64,000 nt of DNA from Sinosporangium siamense. Lineage in GTDB: Bacteria > Actinomycetota > Actinomycetes > Streptosporangiales > Streptosporangiaceae. Location of the stretch: NCBI RefSeq assembly GCF_016863435.1, contig NZ_BOOW01000002.1, forward strand, positions 99,879 through 163,878, given 5' to 3'. The notes beneath the pieces were generated by a model. That model did not search any database. It saw only the letters and a program-made list of their open reading frames with translations, and was not told where the DNA came from. Shown in pieces: positions 57,075-64,000 of this stretch (position 1 is the stretch's first letter; each line of letters opens with the position of its first letter). The translations under genes were made by a program, and so were the position numbers.

Positions 57075-58010
57075 ATGACACTCACGACGGGATCCGCCTC
57101 CTCGGCCGACGAGCTCGGCAAGCACACCGAGGCCGAGGTGAAGAGCCAGCCCGAGGTCTGGGCCAAGGTCTTGGACCTCGTGGACGACGCCCGCTCCCTC
57201 CTGCCAGCCAAGGGCGCTCGCGTGCTCGCCCTCGGCTGCGGCACGTCCTACTACATCGCCGACTCATACGCCCGGCTGAGACAGAGTCTCGGGCATGGCC
57301 GCACACGCGCCATGATCGCCACAGAGCTCGATCCCGCCGAGCTGGACGACCACGGTCCCTTCGACGTGGCCGTGCTGCTGACACGTTCCGGCACCACCAG
57401 CGACCTCGTCCGGCTGGCCGGCGACCTCTCCGGCAAGATCGAGACCATCGCCGTGACCGGCACCCCCGCCTCACCCATCACCGAGGTCGCGGACAGCCAT
57501 GTGCTGCTCGACTTCGCCGACGAGCGTTCGGTGGTGCAGACGAGGTTCGCGACCTCCGCGCTCACCCTTTTCCGAGCCTCGGCCGGCGACACCGTGGCGG
57601 ACCTTCCTGACGCGGCCCGCGAGGCACTGGCCGACCCCTTGGTGGCCGACCCGGCAGACCACGACCACCTGGTCTTCCTCGGCACCGGTTGGACCCTCGG
57701 CCTCGCCGACGAGGCCGCACTCAAGTGCCGCGAGTCCGCCCAGTTGTGGACCGAGGCCTACGCCACGTTGGAATACCGGCACGGCCCCATCTCCTGCGCC
57801 GGCCCACGCAGCCTGATCTGGTCCTTCGCCCCACTTCCCGCCGACGTCATCGCGTCCATCGAAGCGACCGGCGCGACCCTGCGGATCGCCACCACCGATC
57901 CCCAGGCCGAGCTGGTCCGGGTGCACCGTCTCGCCATTGCTTACGCACGGGCACGCGGCCTTGACTGCGACACCCCTGTCCACCTGTCACGCGCAGTGAT
58001 CGTCAAGTAG
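57075..58010 (+). CDS. SIS-domain sugar-phosphate isomerase (AgaS-like)
   Basis: A 311-residue double-SIS protein resembling AgaS and the isomerase half of glucosamine-6-phosphate synthase. VLALGCGTSYYIADSYARL and VAVLLTRSGTTSDL form the first SIS domain with its phosphate-binding Ser/Thr loop; GLADEAALKCRESAQLWTEAY the second. With the kinase and aldolase downstream it likely deaminates or isomerises galactosamine-6-phosphate to tagatose-6-phosphate. ATG at 57075 has GAAGGG nine bases upstream; an earlier ATG at 57021 lacks one. A strong terminator follows. Confidence 0.9.
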   Translation: MTLTTGSASSADELGKHTEAEVKSQPEVWAKVLDLVDDARSLLPAKGARVLALGCGTSYYIADSYARLRQSLGHGRTRAMIATELDPAELDDHGPFDVAVLLTRSGTTSDLVRLAGDLSGKIETIAVTGTPASPITEVADSHVLLDFADERSVVQTRFATSALTLFRASAGDTVADLPDAAREALADPLVADPADHDHLVFLGTGWTLGLADEAALKCRESAQLWTEAYATLEYRHGPISCAGPRSLIWSFAPLPADVIASIEATGATLRIATTDPQAELVRVHRLAIAYARARGLDCDTPVHLSRAVIVK

Positions 58011-58056
58011 ACCGTCCGGTCGCGCCGGGGTAGGGAACAGGGGGCCTGGGGTGGAC

Positions 58057-58096
58057 GTCGCCGCCGACTCCTCGCGGGGGCGGAGTCGGCGGCGAC
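58057..58096 (+). terminator. Strong terminator after the SIS gene
   Basis: GTCGCCGCCGACTCC at 58057-58071 pairs perfectly with GGAGTCGGCGGCGAC at 58082-58096 around a 10-base loop. It should end the SIS transcript before the 54-bp repeat array. Confidence 0.85.
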
Positions 58097-58140
58097 ATCC
58101 GCACGGATGCGGCAACCGGCTCTCTTCGCCCCGCCGGCGG

Positions 58141-58572
58141 CCTCCGCAGGAGCGTGGTTGGGAGGGCGCCTACCTCTCCTCGGTTTGTCGGTGGTGTCCG
58201 CACGAGCGTGGTAGGGGCAGTGCCTGCCTCTTCTCGGTTCGTTGGTGGCGTCGGGGGGAGCGTGGTGGGGCCGGTGTCTGCCTGCTCTTGGCTTGTCGGC
58301 GGTGTCCGCATGAGCGTGGTGGGGGCAGTGCCTCTGTCCTCCCCGCTTGTCAGTGGCGTCCGGGGGAGCGTGGCAGGGACGGTGTCTGCCTCCCCTCGGC
58401 TTGTCGGTGGCCTCCGCATGAGCGTGGTGGGGGCAGTGCCTACGTCCTCCCCGCTTGGCGGTGGCGTCCGAAGAAGCGTGGCAGGGACGGTGCCCGCCTC
58501 CCCTCGGTTTGGCGGTGGCGTCCGCACAAGAGTGGCGGGGGCGGGGTCTACCTCTCCTCGGCCCGTCGACTG
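58141..58572. repeat. 54-bp tandem repeat, eight copies
   Basis: The word AGCGTGG (AGAGTGG in the last) recurs at 58151, 58205, 58259, 58313, 58367, 58421, 58475 and 58529, exactly 54 bases apart. Units at 58313 and 58421, and at 58367 and 58475, are most alike, which gives a 108-bp higher order. Because 54 is a multiple of three, open frames run through it on both strands, but none has a ribosome site or known domain, and the minus-strand frame would start inside pfkB. It fills the gap between the SIS gene and pfkB (58011-58681). Confidence 0.95.
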
Positions 58573-58681
58573 AAAGAGACGGGCATGGAGCTGTGAGGGT
58601 GGGTACGGCGAAGCCTCAGCATGACCTAGAGGCGACGTGGCCGACCGTCTGGTTGTCGGTTTGCTGGGAAGGAGCGGTCTG

Positions 58682-60088
58682 TTGATCGTCACGGTCACTC
58701 TCAACCCTGCCCTGGACATCACTTACGAGGTTCCCGGGCTTTCCCTCGACGCCACCAACCGCGTGAGCACCGTCGCCGTGCGGGCCGGGGGCAAAGGCAT
58801 CAACGTCGCCCGAGTGATTCGGGCCGTGGGAGGTCCCGGCACGGACGTGATGGCGGTGACCTTTGCCGCTGGTCGGCAGGGGGCGATGTTCCGGGCTCTG
58901 CTGGAACGATCCGATGATCTCGGGAGATCTAGCACCTCCGGGCACGTGCACGGCCTTGGGCGGTCAGACGAGGCGGATGGCCTTGGACAGCCGGTGAGTG
59001 GAGAGCGGCCCGATGGCCTTGGTCGTTTGTCCGCAGAGGGAGACGGTCACCGCGACGGCGGGGTGCCACATGAGTTGATCCCGATCGGTGGGGAGATCCG
59101 TCGCACGCTGGCCGTGGTGGACACGGTGACCAACACAGTGACCATGCTCAATGAGCCGGGTCCCGTGATCGCACCTCATGAGTGGGCGGAGTTGTGCGAC
59201 CGGGTGCATTCACTGTTGTCACACGCCAGGGTGCTGGTCCTGTCGGGCAGTCTCCCTCCCGGTGTGCCGGGTGACGCTTATGCGGTGCTGACCCGCATGG
59301 CCCGCCAAGCCGGAGCACTGGTGGTGCTGGACGCGGGCGGCGAAGCCCTCCGAGCAGCACTCCCCGAGCGGCCCGACGTGGTCAAACCCAATGCGGTTGA
59401 GCTCGCCGCGGCGATCGGTCTCCAGCGGTCAGCGGAGCAGTCACCTGGGGACGGTTGGCTGGCCGAGGCCGTGCATCGGGTGCGCGCCGAGGGCGCCCGG
59501 TGCGTGATCGCCTCCGATGGCCCCCGAGGATTGTGGGCCGCCACTTCAGCCGGTCTGTGGCGCGCGACGCCGCCACAGGTTGATTCCGGCAATCCCACGG
59601 GCGCGGGTGACGCCGTGGTCGCCGTGCTGGCCCTCGGCCTCTCAGGCCGATGGCACGGTTGCCGCACTCCCGAAGCTCTGGCCGAAGGCCGTCACGACGC
59701 GGCCGACGGTTCTCAATGCCCTGACTCCCACTCACGGGAGCACACGTCCGAGAGGGCCGCCGGCGACGAGCGCACGGAGTCGTGGAGTTGGCCACACCTT
59801 CTCCGCCACGCGACGGCTCTGTCCGCCGCCGCCGTTCAAGCTCCCCTCGCAGGAGAGGTTGACATGGCGATCTATCGAGCGAACCTCCAGAGGGTGGTGG
59901 TGAGCGGCCCAGACCAAGAGACCGGCAGCTCTGTCGCCGCCACCTTAAAAGACCACCCTGCCGAGACGACCACCTCCGCCAGCCACCTCGCCGGTCCGCA
60001 TGTGGCCGGCCTGCCAAGGACCGAGCCCGAGGGGTCTGCCACTGACCGGTCTGCGTCTGGAGGACGTGGTGCCGATTCACCTGACTAA
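58682..60088 (+). CDS. PfkB-family sugar-phosphate kinase with insertions (1-phosphofructokinase/tagatose-6-phosphate kinase)
   Basis: A 468-residue PfkB kinase; the family is usually about 310. The N-terminus VTVTLNPALDITYEV and RAGGKGINVARVI fit the 1-phosphofructokinase/LacC branch, and GNPTGAGDAVVAVLAL carries the catalytic Asp near 309. Three extra segments stand out: about 45 residues at 80-126 with GLGR/GLGQ repeats, about 45 at 322-370, and a 60-residue tail after the natural end. All are rich in Ser, Gly, Asp, Glu and His and look like low-complexity inserts. TTG at 58682 has GGAAGGA nine bases upstream. With the SIS gene and aldolase it fits tagatose-6-phosphate phosphorylation; fructose-1-phosphate is the alternative. 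Confidence 0.88.
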   Translation: MIVTVTLNPALDITYEVPGLSLDATNRVSTVAVRAGGKGINVARVIRAVGGPGTDVMAVTFAAGRQGAMFRALLERSDDLGRSSTSGHVHGLGRSDEADGLGQPVSGERPDGLGRLSAEGDGHRDGGVPHELIPIGGEIRRTLAVVDTVTNTVTMLNEPGPVIAPHEWAELCDRVHSLLSHARVLVLSGSLPPGVPGDAYAVLTRMARQAGALVVLDAGGEALRAALPERPDVVKPNAVELAAAIGLQRSAEQSPGDGWLAEAVHRVRAEGARCVIASDGPRGLWAATSAGLWRATPPQVDSGNPTGAGDAVVAVLALGLSGRWHGCRTPEALAEGRHDAADGSQCPDSHSREHTSERAAGDERTESWSWPHLLRHATALSAAAVQAPLAGEVDMAIYRANLQRVVVSGPDQETGSSVAATLKDHPAETTTSASHLAGPHVAGLPRTEPEGSATDRSASGGRGADSPD

Positions 60089-60231
60089 CCAGTCGACGGC
60101 GAGGCAACCGGCTGGCGGCGAGATCTGGAACCCGGCCGCCCACGTGAGCCAATTCATGGCGCGGTGGGACAGACGAGCTGGACTTTTCGGGGTGGCTTCC
60201 GCGATGCGTGGAGCAGAGAAGGAGTAAGGAA

Positions 60232-61074
60232 ATGGCACTCACACCGACGGCCGAGATTCTAGGTGAGGCAAGGGCAGCTGGACACGGCGTTGGAGCGTTC
60301 AACGTCATCCAGATAGAGCACGCTCAGGGCATTGTGACGGGGGCGGAGAAGGCCGGGCTCCCCGTGATCCTCCAGCTCAGCGAGAACACCGTGACTTATC
60401 ACGGCGCGTTGGCGCCGATAGCCGCCGCCGTTCTCGAGATCGCCAAGACCGCCCGTGTTCCCGTCGCAGTGCACCTCGATCACGCGACAAGCGCGCCCCT
60501 CGTGGAGGAAGCCGTGGCTCTCGGCTTCGGTTCGGTCATGTTCGACGCCTCGGCTCTGCCGTACGAAGCGAATGTGTCCTCCACTGCGGAGGTCGCGGCT
60601 CAGGCACGCAAGCGCGGGGTGTTCGTGGAGGCCGAACTCGGTGAGGTGGGCGGCAAGGACGGAGTTCACGCCCCCGGTGCCCGCACCGATCCCAAGGAAG
60701 CCCTCGCCTATGTGACGGCGACCGGGGTTGACGCGCTCGCCGTCGCGGTCGGCACCTCTCACGCGATGCTCACACGAGACGCGGTCCTCGACCTCGACCT
60801 GATCGCACAACTGCGCGCCACAGTCCCCGTCCCGCTGGTCCTCCACGGCTCGTCCGGCGTGCCCGACATGGGCCTCCAAGACGCGGTGCTCCATGGCATG
60901 ACCAAGATCAATATTGCGACACACCTGAACAAGGCGTTCACCGAAGCCGTCACGGAGAACATGAGACAACGCCCCGGAAAAGTCGACCCCCGCGCCTACC
61001 TCGGCGCCGGCCGCACGGCGGTGGCCACGCAGGTCACGCGTTTGCTTCGCCTGCTCAGTCTCCAGGCATGCTGA
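60232..61074 (+). CDS. Class II tagatose/fructose-bisphosphate aldolase (GatY/KbaY-like)
   Basis: A 280-residue class II aldolase. The zinc and catalytic block VAVHLDHATS has His81, Asp83 and His84; AVGTSHAM and LVLHGSSGVPD supply the other zinc His residues and the phosphate site, and KINIATHLN the DHAP-binding Asn. It splits tagatose-1,6- or fructose-1,6-bisphosphate into DHAP and glyceraldehyde-3-phosphate. ATG at 60232 has AAGGAG upstream. It lies 143 bases after pfkB. The last 65 bases of the gene are duplicated immediately downstream. Confidence 0.94.
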   Translation: MALTPTAEILGEARAAGHGVGAFNVIQIEHAQGIVTGAEKAGLPVILQLSENTVTYHGALAPIAAAVLEIAKTARVPVAVHLDHATSAPLVEEAVALGFGSVMFDASALPYEANVSSTAEVAAQARKRGVFVEAELGEVGGKDGVHAPGARTDPKEALAYVTATGVDALAVAVGTSHAMLTRDAVLDLDLIAQLRATVPVPLVLHGSSGVPDMGLQDAVLHGMTKINIATHLNKAFTEAVTENMRQRPGKVDPRAYLGAGRTAVATQVTRLLRLLSLQAC

Positions 61075-61166
61075 GAGGGGCAAACAGGTGGTGGTGGCCG
61101 CACGGCGGTGGCCACGCAGGTCACGCACTTGCTTCGCCTGCTTAGCCTCCAGACAGGCTGAGAGGG
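61009..61166 (+). repeat. 71-bp tandem duplication covering the aldolase 3' end
   Basis: The 71 bases at 61009-61079, which include the last 22 aldolase codons, recur at 61096-61166 with six mismatches, a period of 87. The second copy lies outside any gene and shows third-position-like and random changes. Confidence 0.9.
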
Positions 61167-61405
61167 CTGACAGGGGGTGCTGTGACGGGTGTGGGTGCTT
61201 CAGAGCGTGGTTGAGGAGGACAGTCTGAGTGTCCCGGCTCAGGACATAGGCGCCCTCTGTCGCAAGACCTAGGCACCCCGGTGGGAGAGTGTCGCCAGGC
61301 ATAGCAAACCACCGTGAGCACGAGTCTGATCGATGTGTCCGAAGCCAGACTCGCCATCCGTGGGCGGATTGTCGGTCGGGGGCTGGGTGCCTGGAAAGTC
61401 TGGGA

Positions 61406-62389
61406 TCAGCGTTGCCGGGCTCTTAAGAAATTCACCATCCTGAGCAGTTCCGTGACCACGATGTCGGGGGCGTGCCTGGGAACCATGTGGCCGCTGTCCT
61501 CCGCCCAGACGTGTTTGCCTTGGGGAAGGGAGTTCGCCAGGCGCCGAGGGCTTTCGGTGAGGGTGGTGTGCATGCTGTTGGCCCGGTTCTTGTCGGCGGA
61601 GATCACGGTGACGGGGATGTCGGGGAGTGGTGTGGTGGCGCTGGTTCGGCGCAGGGAGGTGAGGCTGTCGGTCAGGTGGCGTTTCTCGGCGTTGTGCGCA
61701 CGGAAAGCGGCGGTGTCGAACTCCTCGGCGCGGATTTCAGCGCGCATTTCCGCGGGAAACTTTCCGTAGACCTGACGTGTGCTGAGGGCGCTCAGGACTC
61801 CTGTGCGGCCATGGGGCGGACGATTTCGCGATGGCCGACGGCCTGCCGGGCATCATGCAGAGTGCCGACCGCTCCGCCGATCAGGCTCATGCTCTTGTTG
61901 TAATAGAAGTCGCAGTCTTCCGCCCTCTGGTCGACCAGGACAAGGCCCGCGACGAGTTTCGGTCGCCGGTAGGTCAGGGAACGGCAGATAGGGTTTCCCC
62001 GAGGCTGTGCCCGATAAGGACGAACGGGCCTTCGCCTGTGCTGTCGAGGAGTTCTTTCAGTTCGTCGACGATGCGGTCCGGGTGTCGTGCGGCGGCCGGT
62101 CGTCCGGGTGCGGTTCTACGTGGTGGACCAGCATGCGGTTCCGGTGTCGTGCGGCGGTTGGGTCGGGGTCGCTGCGGCCGAAGCCCGAGCGGTCGTAAGC
62201 GAGTGTGCTCGTCGTGCGGGCGATCTCCCCTTGGACAAGGCCCCATGTCATGCGGGAGCCGTACCCTCCCGATTCGAAGACGACGGGCGGTGTGCCGCTG
62301 CCCAGGGTGACGTGGTGCAATCGGCGGCCGGCGCGTAGTGTGGTGTGGCCGGATGTTCCGAACGAACCGCTCACAACGAAACCTTCCAT
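61406..62389 (-). pseudogene. Decayed alpha/beta hydrolase
   Basis: Pieces of one alpha/beta hydrolase are read leftward in different frames. The N-terminal part (62389 to about 62060) has PPVVFESGGYGSRMTWGLVQ and LAYDRSGFGRSD; a frameshift near 62070 leads to DELKELLDSTGEGPFVLIGHSLG with the nucleophile elbow GHSLG; another break near 61975 leads to YRRPKLVAGLVLVDQRAEDCDF, and the C-terminal part (61747-61406) holds the acid/His region HVWAEDSGHMV. At least two frameshifts are needed to join them, so the gene is probably inactive. Sequencing error could mimic this. Confidence 0.82.
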
Positions 62390-62590
62390 CCCCGCGAAGT
62401 GAAGATCGAATCTGTTTACGGTCTAGCATGGGTGACTCTTGTGAGGAGGTCGATTGTGTCGTTTCCACCGCCCGGCATGGTTTTAGGTGATGTTCCGGCT
62501 CGCGCTTCCTCACAGGAGGGCGTCGACGGCTGACCCTCCGCGATGAAGCGCTTCTCATGGCCATCGATGGTTTTTACATGAGGAGCCGAA

Positions 62591-63718
62591 GTGCTCGATG
62601 TCCATTGGATCGAGAACAACGAGAACAAGTCCGCCCATTGGCGTTCTGAGAGCGGCGCATTGCCGCCTGCGCGTGTGGTGGTCGCCGACGATCGTATGAG
62701 TGCCGATGCCGCTATCGGTCTGGCGCGTCAGGGGATCGGATTGTTGTGGCGGGGTGATTATCACCGTGCCCGCGCGCTTTTGCAGGCCATGGGGCGGCGA
62801 ATGAAAGCTACGCCGAAGGTTTCTCCGGCTGATTCACCGGCGCATGTGTTTCATTTGCACCGGCAGGCACGTTCGCGCCGGGCGCGGACACTCGGGATGC
62901 TGCTGGTGCCGTTCGAGCGTGGATTTGTCATGCCGCTGCGGCGTGCCCCCGACGTCCGGCAGGCATGTGTGGAGGCCTACGACACCCATGACGCGGTCGG
63001 GGAGCTGCCGTTCGTTACCTCGCTGCGGGAGGTGCTGGGCATCGTCGGGGCACACGAATGGCGGAGGAAAGGGGTCGAGGTGCCGGCGCTCGGTTCTCGC
63101 ATTCATCCGCACTACGGGGTTTTCTCCCCGGTGCGTGGGGAGTACGTGGACCTGGTGGCTCAGGTTCCGCTTCCGAGTCGTTCGCTGGCTTTCGACATCG
63201 GCACCGGGACCGGTGTGCTGGCAGCGGTTCTGGCTCGTCGAGGGGTGCGCCGGGTGGTGGCGACCGATCGTGATCGGCGCGCGGTCGCTTGTGCTCGCGA
63301 CAACATCGGCAGGCTGGGGCTGGAGGGACGTGTTGAGGTCCTGCAGACGGATCTGTTTCCGCCGGGGCGTGCGGCTTTGATCGTCTGCAATCCGCCATGG
63401 ATCCCCGCCAAGGCCGCTTCGCCGCTCGATCATGCGGTGTTCGATCCCGGTAACCGGATGCTGCGTGGCTTTGTCGGCGGTCTCGCCGGCCACCTGGAGC
63501 CCGGCGGTGTGGGCTGGTTGATCATTTCCGACCTGGCCGAACACCTTTCACTGCGAAGCAGGGCAGAGCTCCTGTCGATTTTCGACGCCGCCGGGTTGCG
63601 GGTTGTCGGGAAGTTGGATGTGCGGCCTCGGCATCCGCGTGTGTTCGATGAGGCCGATGCGCTGCATGCGGCGCGGAGTGCGGAAACGACATCCCTATGG
63701 CGACTCGTCCACAGTTGA
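62591..63718 (+). CDS. Class I SAM-dependent methyltransferase (HemK/N5-glutamine type motif)
   Basis: A 375-residue methyltransferase. The SAM-binding motif DIGTGTGVLAAVLARRG (about 203-219), the acidic ATDRD after the second strand, and NPPWIPA (about 267-273) match the NPPY-type enzymes that methylate amide or amine nitrogens. The N-terminal 150 residues form an extra domain I cannot assign. GTG at 62591 follows GAGGA. It stands alone between a decayed hydrolase and a tandem repeat, so its substrate is unknown. Confidence 0.87.
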   Translation: MLDVHWIENNENKSAHWRSESGALPPARVVVADDRMSADAAIGLARQGIGLLWRGDYHRARALLQAMGRRMKATPKVSPADSPAHVFHLHRQARSRRARTLGMLLVPFERGFVMPLRRAPDVRQACVEAYDTHDAVGELPFVTSLREVLGIVGAHEWRRKGVEVPALGSRIHPHYGVFSPVRGEYVDLVAQVPLPSRSLAFDIGTGTGVLAAVLARRGVRRVVATDRDRRAVACARDNIGRLGLEGRVEVLQTDLFPPGRAALIVCNPPWIPAKAASPLDHAVFDPGNRMLRGFVGGLAGHLEPGGVGWLIISDLAEHLSLRSRAELLSIFDAAGLRVVGKLDVRPRHPRVFDEADALHAARSAETTSLWRLVHS

Positions 63719-63810
63719 TGATCACGTGGTTGGTTGCGTGCGCGGTGGCAGGCCGAGCTGGGTGGGCGCACACGGACGCGCATGCGGGCACATGCTCGGC
63801 TGTGCCACCG

Positions 63811-64000
63811 GCCACGGGCCACGGGCCACGGGCCACGGGCCATTGGCCTTCGGCTACCGGTCACGGGCTTCCGGCCTTCGGTCTCCGGGCACGGGCCACG
63901 GGCCATTGGCCTTCGGCTACCGGTTACGGGCCTTCGGCCTCCGGTCACGGGCCACGGGCCTCCGGCCATTGGCCTTCGGCTACCGGCCACGGGCCTCCGG
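63811..64000. repeat. 63-bp tandem repeat, three copies, continuing past the window
   Basis: CCATTGGCCTTCGGCTACCG recurs at 63840, 63903 and 63966, exactly 63 bases apart, with surrounding GGCCACGGG and CCTTCGGCCTCCGG words. The array opens with four copies of the 7-base unit GCCACGG (63811-63838), and 63 is nine times seven. The right end is cut by the window. Confidence 0.92.

Noticed and set aside
58003..58722. Minus-strand open frame of 239 codons across the 54-bp array
   Set aside because: It would begin inside the pfkB start region, has no domain, and its openness follows from the 54-bp period. Kept as a repeat, not a gene.
55585..64000. Repeat arrays as possible CRISPR loci
   Set aside because: Units are directly adjacent with no unique spacers, and no cas genes are present in the window.

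Overview
The window is high-GC actinobacterial DNA, seen in the GC-rich third codon positions, GTG and TTG starts and long spurious open frames on both strands. Gene order (holA, rpsT, lepA, hemW; CIRCE-hrcA-dnaJ-rsmE; HIT, phoH, ybeY, corC-like, cytidine-deaminase-like, era; aceB with glcDEF and iclR) and the abundance of two-component, ECF-sigma and lipoprotein genes point to a spore-forming or filamentous actinomycete. A Streptosporangiales member is my best guess, but that placement is inference. No rRNA, tRNA, CRISPR array, prophage or intact insertion sequence was recognised.

Layout. 1-13 kb: a TPR protein cut by the window edge, a short-chain dehydrogenase, a cupin, a dimethylglycine/sarcosine dehydrogenase-like FAD-GcvT fusion, an HNH lipoprotein, a PepSY protein next to a two-component system, and two membrane proteins of unknown role. 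13-19.5 kb: a minus-strand glyoxylate operon (malate synthase, three glycolate oxidase subunits, IclR regulator) with a paired palindromic operator before malate synthase. 19.7-25 kb: a beta-repeat lipoprotein, HflX, an orphan imidazolonepropionase-like hydrolase and DegV. 25-33 kb: a decayed serine hydrolase, then ComEA with an enormous low-complexity N-terminus, and ComEC. 33-54 kb: the conserved housekeeping block (HolA, S20, LepA, MOSC protein, secreted GH18 chitinase, HemW, HrcA/DnaJ heat-shock operon under CIRCE, RsmE, an ECF sigma factor with a membrane partner, and the rRNA-maturation block HIT/PhoH/YbeY/CorC-like/Era). 54-64 kb: a kinase-like protein, a DeoR-controlled SIS/PfkB/class II aldolase set that fits a tagatose-phosphate (amino-galactose) pathway, a decayed alpha/beta hydrolase and a methyltransferase.

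The most unusual property is the intergenic DNA. Many gaps, mostly just downstream of stop codons, hold tandem repeats of different period and unrelated sequence: 18 bp (8054-8161), a GTACGGTGAC family (24029-24176), 16 bp in 48-bp super-units (55585-55696), exactly 54 bp in eight copies (58141-58572) and exactly 63 bp running off the right edge (63811-64000). Two further gaps carry duplicated 3' ends of the preceding gene (rsmE and the class II aldolase), and comEA and pfkB appear to have taken repeats or low-complexity inserts into their coding sequence. This suggests a genome prone to local tandem duplication. I see no sign that these repeats form a dedicated defence or mobile system, so I report them as structure of unknown function.
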